From Stentor coeruleus (taxonomy: Eukaryota > Ciliophora > Heterotrichea > Heterotrichida > Stentoridae): DNA of 42,765 nucleotides. Shown one piece after another: positions 9,118-18,623 of this stretch. Positions within the stretch are counted from its first letter, which is position 1, and every line of letters starts with the position of its first letter. The DNA is taken from positions 1 to 42,765 of the forward strand of contig MPUH01000626.1 in the NCBI GenBank assembly GCA_001970955.1, written 5' to 3'. A program made the position numbers and the translations under genes. Under the pieces are notes generated by a model, which saw only the letters and a list, made by a program, of their open reading frames with translations, searched no databases and was not told the origin of the DNA.

Positions 9118-9792
9118 TTAGTTTAGTGAAGACAGCTCGCGTTCGATCTTTTCTTTGTTTTGGATCTTTTGCAGCTGTTGTGCATTAAGTTTCTCTCCAG
9201 ATTGTTGTTTCTGAATAAGATCTTTAATCTCCTTGAGTTTTTTCTTAATAGATTTCTTTTTGTTCTTATTAGAAGAAAGCTGCTGTTCAGCAAGAGACTC
9301 AAACTTAGCAGATGGTGAAGCAGCAATTGGACCTCCTTCCTGGCCCTTTTTTCTTGAGCGATTTTTAACTGTGACCCATTCTTCATTCTCAGCTTTTTCT
9401 TTAACAGGAGACTGTGACGATTCTTTAAGTGGAGACTGTGACGTTTCTTTATCAGGAGACTGTGATAATTCTTTAATCTCTTCTACTGGGGATTTTTCCA
9501 CAACAGCCTGTTTAGTTTCAACTGGAGGCTTAGTTTCAATAACAAGTTTAACTTCGACTGGCTTAGTTTCAACTGGTTTAGTTTCTACAACAGGTTTTGT
9601 TTCAATTTGAGGCTTTTCTTCAACTTTTGGCTTTTCATCAATGACTTTAGCTTCGAAGCCAGGAGGGTATGAATAAAGACTCTCTGTGATTCCATAAAAT
9701 TCTTCGTAAGTCAGACTGCTTGAAAAGGCTTGTCTTGCTTCAGAACCTGTCTTAGCACGCTCTTGAGCATAGCCTGGAGGCATATCCATCAT
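9118..9792 (-). CDS. Disordered protein with PYM/eIF2A-like C-terminal helix
   Basis: A 224-residue, largely disordered protein. The first ATG of the frame is at 9792 (MMDMPPGYAQ); codons further upstream lack an ATG. Residues 5-8 and 43-46 are PPGY and PPGF, resembling the PPG-hydrophobic ligands of GYF domains. A low-complexity middle has repeated ETKPV units (~60-95) and three SQSPxKE units (~110-130), likely phosphorylated at SP. A WVTVKNRSRKK segment follows. The last ~45 residues form a basic helix: KKLKEIKDL, GEKLNAQQLQKI, IERELSSL. That pattern occurs at the C-termini of PYM and eIF2A, where it is tied to ribosome or translation-factor binding. The N-terminal Mago/Y14-binding domain of PYM is absent, so orthology is not claimed. 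A role near translation is inference. Confidence 0.75.
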   Translation of the reverse strand: MMDMPPGYAQERAKTGSEARQAFSSSLTYEEFYGITESLYSYPPGFEAKVIDEKPKVEEKPQIETKPVVETKPVETKPVEVKLVIETKPPVETKQAVVEKSPVEEIKELSQSPDKETSQSPLKESSQSPVKEKAENEEWVTVKNRSRKKGQEGGPIAASPSAKFESLAEQQLSSNKNKKKSIKKKLKEIKDLIQKQQSGEKLNAQQLQKIQNKEKIERELSSLN

Positions 9793-10167
9793 TAATATTA
9801 TCAGAGACCATAAGAAAATATTCAATTTTTTAGAAAAAGTTTTTATTTGTGATGGGTAGTAGGGTGATGGATTTTTTATGGAGATTAGGAGAAATTTTTA
9901 TAATTTTTGCTGTGTGATATAGGATTGAGTTTTGGGGTTAGAAATAAAAAGTTTGAAATAATAGAGTTTTATGGAGGAGGATTTAGTTTGTAAGGATGAT
10001 TTTTTGGAAAAAGATTATGTGAGAAAAAATATAATTTGACATAAATTTACACATTTTTTTACTGTAAAATTTAATCTTTCTACATTTATACTCTTAAACA
10101 GCATTCATATAAACAACAGCTAATTTTAACTATCTAAATCTACTCGAAACTTTCTTAGCCAAACTGG
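9793..10167. other. Intergenic region
   Basis: About 375 nt between two minus-strand genes. The left ~230 nt are G/T-rich and C-poor on the plus strand (5' flank of the gene on the left), then the composition turns A/C-rich toward 10100 (3' flank of the gene on the right). No gene seen. Confidence 0.5.
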
Positions 10168-11157
10168 CTAACTTTTCATGAACATAGTCTTCGAGTTAGA
10201 AAAATCAATAAATTTACACGTCTTCAGCTTCTTTACAAAAGTCAGCTGCCAAGTCTGAACCCCTTTCGCATTAACTTCATCATTTAAATACTTCCCAAAA
10301 TGATCTTTAATTCGATCTTTAATATGAGATTTTTTAAGCTCACCATACTTTCCTAATACCCACACAATATAATCTCCCATTGTAATACATTTTTTTGCAT
10401 CACCAATTTTCTTATCACAATTCAATCTATAAACTCCTGGTATTTTCTTAAAAGATGTATTAAGTAGCTGTTTAACACTAGTTTTCCAGCATTTTTGAGT
10501 TATATTCCCATAAAGTTCCTCAATTTTAGTAATTATCTGATCTTTTGTTCCTCTACCATCTTGGAATTTATCTAAAGCATTTGATATCATAGTCTGTATA
10601 GTAGGTTTCTTCAAAGACTCTAATTTATTTTCTTGAGCTTTTTTTAATTGAGCCGCTTTTATCCTTACACTATTAATACTCCGACCTAGTTCCAAAGCGA
10701 TTTTTTTCCACATTTCAATATTCATAGTTTTTCTAGAATTAATAAACCGAAGCAATTTGACTTCATCTGATTTCATCCATTTTCGACTTTTATACTCACA
10801 ACTAGAGCAATGGTCATCAGTTTCAGCAAAAAGACTATCGATATTAAACGACTCTGGGTCTTCAACTAAAGATTTTAAGTCGATCTTATCTATAAAACAT
10901 TTTTTTGTTTTATTATCACAACAACTAAATGTGGTATCCAAGAAAGGGTTTGATTTATCATTGCTTTTACATATCACCCATCCATCAAGTACTGATCTAG
11001 GACATTTCTGAAATAACACAGAAGGATGTTCAGAAGTCCATTGTCTATTCAATTGCATCCATTCCGGTTCTTGTGTTTCTGTATTTTCTTCAAAAAATTC
11101 GAAACCTTCCTGGAAGTCCATATCCATATCCATTATGTTAATTATTCTAATAGCCAT
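10168..11157 (-). CDS. Myb/SANT-like plus tandem winged-helix DNA-binding protein
   Basis: A 329-residue probable nuclear DNA-binding protein. Residues 125-173 look like one Myb/SANT repeat (RKWMKSDEVKLLRFI, W127 and W150 23 residues apart, LGRSINSVRIKAAQL as recognition helix). Residues ~184-245 and ~258-318 each look like a winged helix of the linker-histone/HARE type (TIQTMISNALDKF...CWKTSVKQLL...GVYRL; TMGDYIVWVLGKYGELKKSHIKDRI...FIDF). The N-terminal third has paired Cys (CxxC at ~117-120, CC at 79-80, C87), a possible zinc site. The start is uncertain: ATG 11157 is preceded by a stop, but inner ATGs at 11133 and 11127 (MDMDMDF) are also possible. The gene lies 79 nt downstream of DCAF13 on the same strand, so the spacer must hold both ends. 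A chromatin or transcription role is inferred from the domains. Confidence 0.8.
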   Translation of the reverse strand: MAIRIINIMDMDMDFQEGFEFFEENTETQEPEWMQLNRQWTSEHPSVLFQKCPRSVLDGWVICKSNDKSNPFLDTTFSCCDNKTKKCFIDKIDLKSLVEDPESFNIDSLFAETDDHCSSCEYKSRKWMKSDEVKLLRFINSRKTMNIEMWKKIALELGRSINSVRIKAAQLKKAQENKLESLKKPTIQTMISNALDKFQDGRGTKDQIITKIEELYGNITQKCWKTSVKQLLNTSFKKIPGVYRLNCDKKIGDAKKCITMGDYIVWVLGKYGELKKSHIKDRIKDHFGKYLNDEVNAKGVQTWQLTFVKKLKTCKFIDFSNSKTMFMKS

Positions 11158-11236
11158 TTAGATATTAATATATTAAAATCCTTTGACAATATTTTATATG
11201 TTTATATTGAGAAATTGTCCTAAAATATTTAATAAA

Positions 11237-12538
11237 CTAACCAACGACGACGCCTTTTCTTTCAGGAATAATTTTGATGTTTTCTGGTTTTGTATGCGCT
11301 TGAACGTTCTTTTCTTTACGGAATTGGCTTTCTTTTTGTATTTGTTTGATTTTCTTTTGACGGAAAAGATAACGAGGTAAATGACGATGTTTAAGAAGTC
11401 GACGCATTTCAGGAATATATTGGAAGTTTTTTTTGAGTCTTTCTCTGTATTGTAATGCTTCTTGTTCTTTTGATAATAAGACTTTAAGGGGCATATGGGC
11501 TTTACTTTTCCAAACCCTTATATTTGTGTCATCTGAACCTGTTAAGACAAATTTGCCATCTCCACTGAATTCTACTGAGTATATCCATTGCATTCTTCTA
11601 GTATGATAAACTTCTCTACTACGACCATCACGGATATCAAAAATCCTAACGGTTTTATCAAAAGACCCTGAAGCGAATTCTCTACCATTAGGATTATAAC
11701 TCACACTAGTCACAGAGTTCAAATGGTCTTTATGTATTCTATTAGCTTCTGTAAGTTTTCTCATATCAAAAGTGTAAAGATTCCCATCTTCATTAGCTAA
11801 AGTGAAATTCAAAGGCTCTCTAGGGTTCCAAGCAATATCATTCGACTTTAAAAGGAGTTTCATTTTCTCAACAACAGAATTACTTCTTGAATCTATAATC
11901 AAAATCCCTCTATCATTAGATAATGCTCCTAGTAAATGCCCTTCACTTGGGTTAAATTTAGCTTTGTGTACAGTATCTGAACCTGCTTGAAAAAGGGAAA
12001 TGGGGTTTGACCGTCTTAAATCCCAAAGTTCAACACCATCATGTCCGCTTGTAACAAAAAAACTATCTTTCCAGGATAAGTCAATGCTTGTAAGCCCCAT
12101 GGAAGACTTGTATTTTTCTTGAGACTCACCTTTCCAAAGATTTACTATTGAGTCTTGACCTGCTGACATGAACATTTCTTGGCGATAAGTCACCCCAGAA
12201 ACAGCTCCTGAATGGGCTTGGTAAGACGAAATGCTTTTCATTTTGTGGAGATCCCATAGTTTGACTTCTCCATTAGCAGAACCTGAGACTAACAATCTGA
12301 GTTGTGTGTCTGATCTGGCTAAGGAAAAAACAGAATCTGTATGCTCAGCCAAAGCTGATATGAAAGGTTTAGAAAATATTTTTTCCAGCTTAGCAGCGTT
12401 GACAGCTCTTTTGTATTCTCTAGCTTGCTGAAGAGGATGCAATAGTGAATCTGGGTTTTTATGAACTTTATAGATATCTGAAGCACTTTCTCTGGTCATT
12501 TCTGAAGGGACTCTGCAAATAGTCTTAACTTTTACCAT
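11237..12538 (-). CDS. DCAF13: DCAF13/SOF1, U3 snoRNP WD-repeat protein
   Basis: Orthologue of yeast Sof1 and human DCAF13 (WDSOF1), a nucleolar component of the small-subunit processome needed for 18S rRNA maturation. The 433 residues begin with the family N-terminus (MVKVKTICRVPSE, hinge HPLQQAREYKRAVNAAKLEKIF). WD40 blades cover ~60-340 (VKLWDL, VNLWK, VELWDL, VRIFDIRDG, IRVWK). The diagnostic Sof1 C-terminal domain follows: ALQYRERLKKNFQYIPEMRR, LLKHRHLPRYLFRQKKIK, and near the end HTKPENIKIIPERKGVVVG. Full-length with no gaps. The gene diverges from the large coiled-coil gene; the 224 nt between them must carry both promoters. Highly secure. Confidence 0.97.
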   Translation of the reverse strand: MVKVKTICRVPSEMTRESASDIYKVHKNPDSLLHPLQQAREYKRAVNAAKLEKIFSKPFISALAEHTDSVFSLARSDTQLRLLVSGSANGEVKLWDLHKMKSISSYQAHSGAVSGVTYRQEMFMSAGQDSIVNLWKGESQEKYKSSMGLTSIDLSWKDSFFVTSGHDGVELWDLRRSNPISLFQAGSDTVHKAKFNPSEGHLLGALSNDRGILIIDSRSNSVVEKMKLLLKSNDIAWNPREPLNFTLANEDGNLYTFDMRKLTEANRIHKDHLNSVTSVSYNPNGREFASGSFDKTVRIFDIRDGRSREVYHTRRMQWIYSVEFSGDGKFVLTGSDDTNIRVWKSKAHMPLKVLLSKEQEALQYRERLKKNFQYIPEMRRLLKHRHLPRYLFRQKKIKQIQKESQFRKEKNVQAHTKPENIKIIPERKGVVVG

Positions 12539-12762
12539 TATCTAAGTTAGTGTTATAAAAGAAATAATTGAATAGAGGTTCACAATTAATATTCTCGCTA
12601 CTTTTCTTTTAGAATTTGATATACCAAAAACAATTTATTGTTTTTATAAAAGTAATACAAAATCATTTTTTTTACTAACACCTGCTTCTAAATCCTTGAA
12701 TAAAATTCACAATTAACTTGCCATTCTTAATTTTTCTCATATTCCAATATTTTATTCACTAT

Positions 12763-15700
12763 ATGAAAAGAAAGTTTGACAGTACTCAGAATCCTAATAC
12801 TACAAGTTCAGGATCACCAAATCCAAAGCTTATAAGTAATTCATATCAGCAAAATAAACTCAAGCCACTTCCACTAGACTTCTCTGCTGAAATGGCTTGT
12901 TTTTCCCCTCCTAGAACAGACCATAAAGCATATTTGTCACCACATTCAATGAATTCATTTGATATAGAATTTTCTGCAGAGTCCTTTAGAGAAAAATGCC
13001 CAAGTCGAGCTTCAAAGATCAGATTTCTTGAAATGAATATAGAGCAAAATCGTTTATCATATGAAAATGAGAAGAAAGTTATGAAAGAATACATTGAGTT
13101 ATTGAAAAGGAAACTTTATATTTTGACAAATGGGGATGGAAAAGTTTGTGATGATGCAAGCGAACTGTCAAATGAAAACTTTAGATTAAAAGATGAGGTT
13201 TCAAGTCTTAAAAGTATAATATCAGATAAAGAAGGGAAAATATTAACCCTGCAAGATGAAATACAAGCAAAAAGCTCAGAAATATTACAATTGACTAAGA
13301 GGCTAGAATTTAATAAAAGTACATATCAAAATCCGATAAACAAAAACGATCAGTTGTCAGCTGCCAAATTACAGGAAAATCTACAATACAAGCTTAAAAT
13401 TGAGAATATCAACTTGATGGAACAACTTAAAGAGAAAGAAAAAGAAATACAATTTCTTAGAACAGAAAGGAAATATACGGTTGATGCAAAAGCTCCATCT
13501 TATAAACAACTAACAATTGAGCTAAAAGATAAAGTTAACAAAAGTATGGAAATGTATGAAAAAGAAATCAATAAAATCAAAGATCAGGTTGAAAGACTTG
13601 ATAGTAGACTTATTCTTTCTGCTAAAAGCATTCGATTTTTACAAAACAACAATTTAGTAGAAACTTATAAAAGTAAAGAATTAGAGAAAAAAAGTGAAAA
13701 TTTCCTTAAAGCAATATCTACAAGAAATGAAGCTTTGAATAGTCAGGCTGATGCAATCTCAAGCCTTGAAGAAAAAATTAAAGAACTTCATAATACTTTA
13801 GCGGATAAAGATGAAAATATTGACAAGTTGAGACAAGAAATTTTCGAATACAAAATATCATTCGATGGACAAAAAACAAAATTTGATGGGATTATTCAGC
13901 AAAAAGATCGAGAAATTTATAATATCAAAGCAAAACTAGGATATGATGCAAAAAAGCAAGATGATAAAATTATTAGTCTTCAAAATTCATTACTTGATGT
14001 ATCTAAGGAAAACTTAAGACTTCATATTGAAATTGAAGAAAGAAAAAATGATTGTTTGAATAAAAGTGATGAGATTAAGGCTCAAGAAAAAAAAATTCGT
14101 TCTTTAGAAGATAAAACTCGAGTATTACAATTACAAGTTATAGAAAATGAAAATAAAGAGGCAGATGAACCTAAAGATAAATTCAATTATTCTAAACTTT
14201 TAGATGAGAAAAGCAAACTTATGCAAACATTTGAATTAAGCATGACAGAACAGAAAATAAAACAAAGAGATTTGAATGAAAGGCTTGAGAAAACTAAAAA
14301 CAAGCTGAAAAAAATGCTTGAAATAAACAGAGAGGCTGAAAGGAATATTAAGAATTCTTTACAAAGAAACGATTGTCTTAAAAGCGAAATTACAGAAAAA
14401 GATTCTGTTATAATTTGTTTACAAAAGAAAATTGATGAAATGGAGAAAGTTATTAAAGATTTAGATGAAAAAACCCAGAAAGATAAAGTAAAAAATAAGG
14501 AAGTTGAGGAAATAAAGCATCAAAAGCAAATTTCTGAAATTGAAGTTAAAGAAAAGTCAAAGGTCATTGAATACCAAAGAGAAATTATAAGTGAGCTTGA
14601 ATTAGCTATTAAAAAATGTACTAATGAACTTATGGGTATAAAAGAAGAATTAGCAAAAAAAGAAAAGGCTGATAGCATTATATTAGAAAATGTTGTATTA
14701 GAAAAGAATATAGAAATTGAAGAATGTAAAATGCTTTTAAAAAATACAATATCAGAAAAAGACCAAGAAATATTTAAACTTCAAGAGACAATTTCAAACA
14801 ATGAAACAATCTATAATATCGAAATAGAAAATTTGCAAAAGTCTTTAGCCCAAGCTGAAACTTCTACGAGTGATTCATTAAAAGACAAAGAAAAACTAAA
14901 TTATGAGCATATAGATAATCTTAAAACACATTATGAAAATGAAATTGGATTACTCACAGAAAAACTTGCAAAAACAGAACAAGAACATCAAAACGAGATT
15001 TTCTGTATAGAAGGTCAATATAATATTAAACTTGATAAACTAAAGCAAGAAGATAATTTGAAAATGAGTAAACTAAATATGGAAAAGGGAATTATTGAGA
15101 AAGAACTCGATGCTAAGAATAATAAAATTATAGAAATAACTGAAGAACTGGATAAAATTAAACAAGAAGCAAATATGAAAACGAATAAAGTTAAACTAAA
15201 AAAAGGAGCATTAGAAATTGAACTTGAAGAAAAAAACGCTAAAATAAAGGAAATTATAGAAGAGTCTAATCAAGAAAGACAAGAAAACAACTTGAAAATA
15301 AACAAACTAAACTTGGAAAATGAACAACTTAATAATAAACTTGAGGAAAAAAATAATAAAATTAAAGAGATTTTAAACAATTTTGAGAAATTTAAACAAG
15401 AAGAAAATATGAAAATCAGTAAGTTATATTTGGAAAAAGAAGAGTTTGATAAATATATAGAAGAAAAAGATAATAAAATCAAAGAGATTTTAGGAGAACT
15501 CAACAAAACAAAGCAAGAAGAAAAAGCTGTAGTCAACAAATTGACTACAGAAAAAAATAGTTTTGAGAAACAACATGATGAAAAAGTCATGAAAATAAAA
15601 GAATTGCAAGAACAAATAAATCAACTCAAACAAGAAAATATCACAAAAATCAATAAGCTCAAAATAGAAAAAGATGCTATTGTAAAAGAGTTGGAAGAAA

Positions 15701-17286
15701 AAAATAATAATATGAATAATGCTATAGAAGAACTGAATAAAACTAAACAAGAAGAGAAGTCTAAAATATGCAAAATAAGTTTAGAAAAACGAGAACTTGA
15801 AAACGACCTTGAAGTAAAAAATGCAAAAATAAAAGAACTTCTAGATGAATTTAACCATTTAAAACAAGAAGAGAAACTAAAAACCTGCAAGCTTAACTTA
15901 GAAAAAGTCAGTCTCGAAAAAGAACTCGAGGAAAAAACTACAGAAATAAAAACTATACTTGGGGATATTGATAAACTAAAATTAGAAATAAAAAAAGCTG
16001 ATTTTGAATGGAGAAGAGATAATGATAATATGAAAAAATTCTATGATGGCTTACTTAATAAAATCGAAATCAGCTTGCAGAGTATATGGGACCAAATAAA
16101 AAGCAAAGATTTTTCTAATTTTCACTTAGAAACAAATGACCATGACAATGAAAACATGGTCAAAATAATATTCAGCTATATAAATCGAATTGATTCAGGA
16201 ATAAAATGTTTTGATCAAGAACTTAACATTATAACCCAACTAAAAACTCAACTCATTCAAAAAACCCAAGAAACTGAAGAATCAGTAAAACGAATAAAAA
16301 GTTTACTAAATGAAAATGCTACATTAAAATACCAAGAAGAAAAAAACAAAAAACTTATCGAGTTAAAAAAAGATAACATGGAAAAACAAAACTTTCAAAT
16401 TGAAGAAATTATACTAAAAGTCTCTGAATATGAAAAAATAATATCGCAGAAAAAAACCAAATGTAAAGAAAAAAGTTTAAAAATTTCCAAACTAGAAAAG
16501 GAAAACCAAGAACTAATTAAAAAAATTGATGGTTATGAATCAATAGTCAATGAACTACATGATGGAATATCTTCAAATGAAGAAAAAAGGAAAGAAATAG
16601 AAGATTCTTTAATGAAACAAATACATTTAGCTAAATCTGAAGTTAAAAGGCTTAATACTGTTGATGAAAAAAATAAAGATGATATCAAAATTCTTAAAGA
16701 AATTATTGGGAAATTAGAAGGACAAATTAACTTACTTGAAAAAGATAAACAAAAGATTATAGAAGATAATGAGATTGTGAGAAATAGAGTTTTGGAACTT
16801 GAGAAGAAAAATAAATGTATGCATGGAGATGAGTTTAATCAATATAAAATGCATATAAAAGAATTAGAAAATCTTCTTCAGGAATTAAGTAGAAAAATTA
16901 CTGATTTGCAGAAACAAATTGATCAAGATCAAGTTAAAATTAAGAAACTTAGAGAAAAGAATCTGGAACAAAACAACCCTAATACAGTGAAAAGACTTGA
17001 AATGCAGTTAAAAGAAAAGGATAATGAGTGTTATAGTTTGCAAAAGGATATAGAGATGCTATTAAAAGGGACAGAAAAAATTTCTTCAGTTAAAGATACG
17101 ATTAGTTCTATTCTTAAGGAAGTAAGAGAGCAGGAGCAAATGTTTAAAGATCTTAGGGCAATAAATATTCATACTTTTGAAGGCCGTCAAGCACTTAAAA
17201 TATTAAAAGAAAAATCTGAAGAGCAAGAAAGATCTTCTACTGAACTTGCTGCTCTAGTTATGCAAATAATAGAATCGATAAGGTAA
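12763..17286 (+). CDS. Giant coiled-coil protein with 39-residue repeats
   Basis: A 1507-residue protein, start chosen at the first in-frame ATG (12763, MKRKFDSTQ); the open frame upstream has no ATG. Residues 1-100 are Ser/Pro-rich and disordered with several SP sites (GSPNP, FSPPR, LSPH). From ~105 nearly all of the chain is heptad-rich coiled coil, very high in Lys, Glu, Asn and Ile. Residues 761-1072 are eight tandem 39-residue repeats (KQE...K.NKL.LEK..LE.ELEEKN.KIKEIL.E.NK.). A break near 1090-1150 (FEWRRDNDNMKKFYDGLL, SIWDQIKSKDF) is less regular, and the last ~60 residues end in an EGRQALKILK helix. Such proteins in ciliates are often centrosomal, basal-body or cortical-fibre components. 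No motor or globular domain fixes the role, so a cytoskeletal scaffold is inference. No intron visible. Confidence 0.93.
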   Translation: MKRKFDSTQNPNTTSSGSPNPKLISNSYQQNKLKPLPLDFSAEMACFSPPRTDHKAYLSPHSMNSFDIEFSAESFREKCPSRASKIRFLEMNIEQNRLSYENEKKVMKEYIELLKRKLYILTNGDGKVCDDASELSNENFRLKDEVSSLKSIISDKEGKILTLQDEIQAKSSEILQLTKRLEFNKSTYQNPINKNDQLSAAKLQENLQYKLKIENINLMEQLKEKEKEIQFLRTERKYTVDAKAPSYKQLTIELKDKVNKSMEMYEKEINKIKDQVERLDSRLILSAKSIRFLQNNNLVETYKSKELEKKSENFLKAISTRNEALNSQADAISSLEEKIKELHNTLADKDENIDKLRQEIFEYKISFDGQKTKFDGIIQQKDREIYNIKAKLGYDAKKQDDKIISLQNSLLDVSKENLRLHIEIEERKNDCLNKSDEIKAQEKKIRSLEDKTRVLQLQVIENENKEADEPKDKFNYSKLLDEKSKLMQTFELSMTEQKIKQRDLNERLEKTKNKLKKMLEINREAERNIKNSLQRNDCLKSEITEKDSVIICLQKKIDEMEKVIKDLDEKTQKDKVKNKEVEEIKHQKQISEIEVKEKSKVIEYQREIISELELAIKKCTNELMGIKEELAKKEKADSIILENVVLEKNIEIEECKMLLKNTISEKDQEIFKLQETISNNETIYNIEIENLQKSLAQAETSTSDSLKDKEKLNYEHIDNLKTHYENEIGLLTEKLAKTEQEHQNEIFCIEGQYNIKLDKLKQEDNLKMSKLNMEKGIIEKELDAKNNKIIEITEELDKIKQEANMKTNKVKLKKGALEIELEEKNAKIKEIIEESNQERQENNLKINKLNLENEQLNNKLEEKNNKIKEILNNFEKFKQEENMKISKLYLEKEEFDKYIEEKDNKIKEILGELNKTKQEEKAVVNKLTTEKNSFEKQHDEKVMKIKELQEQINQLKQENITKINKLKIEKDAIVKELEEKNNNMNNAIEELNKTKQEEKSKICKISLEKRELENDLEVKNAKIKELLDEFNHLKQEEKLKTCKLNLEKVSLEKELEEKTTEIKTILGDIDKLKLEIKKADFEWRRDNDNMKKFYDGLLNKIEISLQSIWDQIKSKDFSNFHLETNDHDNENMVKIIFSYINRIDSGIKCFDQELNIITQLKTQLIQKTQETEESVKRIKSLLNENATLKYQEEKNKKLIELKKDNMEKQNFQIEEIILKVSEYEKIISQKKTKCKEKSLKISKLEKENQELIKKIDGYESIVNELHDGISSNEEKRKEIEDSLMKQIHLAKSEVKRLNTVDEKNKDDIKILKEIIGKLEGQINLLEKDKQKIIEDNEIVRNRVLELEKKNKCMHGDEFNQYKMHIKELENLLQELSRKITDLQKQIDQDQVKIKKLREKNLEQNNPNTVKRLEMQLKEKDNECYSLQKDIEMLLKGTEKISSVKDTISSILKEVREQEQMFKDLRAINIHTFEGRQALKILKEKSEEQERSSTELAALVMQIIESIR
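15043..15978 (+). repeat. Eight tandem 117-nt repeats coding 39-residue coiled-coil units
   Basis: 936 nt = 8 x 117 without indels. Each unit starts KQE or RQE and has a conserved LEK near position 12-14 and [KN]NKIKEI-like segment near 26-31. Thirty-nine equals four heptads plus one hendecad (28 + 11), so the coiled coil would have a regular stutter every unit. Units differ at many positions, so the duplication is old. Confidence 0.93.
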
Positions 17287-18623
17287 TTTTAATAAGTTTA
17301 ACTATTAGAATCGTATTGGTGTATTTAACTAGTTATTATTTTGAAGATTTTATATTAGGATTGAATTGTAAGGTGGGTATTTTTAATATTTCAGAATGTG
17401 ATTATTGAGTATAATGATTTAAATAGAAATTCATTGGAAAATAGGCTGAAATTAGGGTGTAATTTAATTTTTATATGATTTAACAGAGTAATTTTATTTA
17501 AAAATTTTAATCATGTTTGTAAATTGTATTTTCTATTTCATATAATTCATACCCATTGCAAATATAAAAATAGTCATATTAACATCTGCATGAGGATGAA
17601 TAAATATAGTGTCTTGACCAGGGCTTGATGGACTTTTCAAATAAAATTCTTTAAAATATATTATTTATAAAACAAGTTGCTTAGTATTGGATTGAATATA
17701 AAAGGTGCACAGACTATACTAATGATGCTTTTTTATGGTAAAAAGCATTTGAGTTATAAAATAAGTCCTCTTTTGCTAGATGGAACAGAAAAAATGCTGA
17801 AATAGTTAGAAAAAAGCTATTTCTGAATAGAAGCTATTGAAGCTTTTTTACTTATACTTATTATGACAATATATCAAAAGTCAATCTTATTTTCGTATAT
17901 GATATAGAACGTATTTTTACTGTTTATCAGATTTAAGTTAATCAGAAAGCTAAAAATAAAAGCATTAGTTGATGCTTGGAAAAAATAGGAAACTTATCAA
18001 ATTATGTATCCCTAAAGCTATGCAAGTGAAATCTTTTTGTATTAAGGTATAATTATTATTATATATCACACTCACTAAGCAAAAAAATATATTTCCATTA
18101 TTCAAGACATTTATATAATAAAGTGTTTTGTTGCTTATATTTATTAAGTTCTAACAATGGAATATTATATATATAGTTTAAATGCCTTTAGACTTTACAG
18201 GTTCTAGGTTCATATAATAATAATTAAGTAAGTCTTGGCATGATACTTATTATATCGAATCTAGCTATAACTATCGCGTAATATTCCATATATAAATTTT
18301 TTATAAATTTGACTATTTTCGGATATGAGTCAGCCTTTCAAAGCTGATTTATATTTTATTTATCAAAAGTGTTTGCTGATAAATTGCTTTATAAATAGTC
18401 AAGACTTTATTTAAAGAATTTTGCTGCAAGTAAGTTCCTATATTTAATGTATTCTAGCATTTCTATTTTGCTTATAATAATATTTTTATGAGTTAAACAA
18501 ATAATTTGCTTAGCAAATAAATCAAGTTAAATTACATATCTCTGAAAATTATAAGCTAAATGAATAAATTTTGTTTTTATATTTAAACATTTTAATGGTA
18601 GTGGTCTTAATTAAATATTTCAC
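17287..18623. other. Long intergenic region, possible gene relic
   Basis: About 1.3 kb. The first ~250 nt are G/T-rich and C-poor (3' flank of the coiled-coil gene). Bases 17725-18045 (+) read as a protein-like frame starting with ATG but broken by TAG, TGA, TAG, TAG, TAA; it is not called as a gene. The rest is A/T-rich. No tRNA-like or repeat structure was seen. Confidence 0.45.

Noticed and set aside
9793..9825. Hydrophobic signal-like start of the PYM-tail protein
   Set aside because: It depends on a TTG start; the first ATG (9792) removes the hydrophobic residues, so no signal peptide is claimed.
12718..12762. 15 extra residues before MKRKF in the coiled-coil gene
   Set aside because: The upstream part begins with TTG and lies in the G-poor leader; the first ATG is 12763.
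18180..18240. Possible tRNA B-box-like GGTTC elements
   Set aside because: No clover-leaf with acceptor and anticodon stems could be drawn around them.
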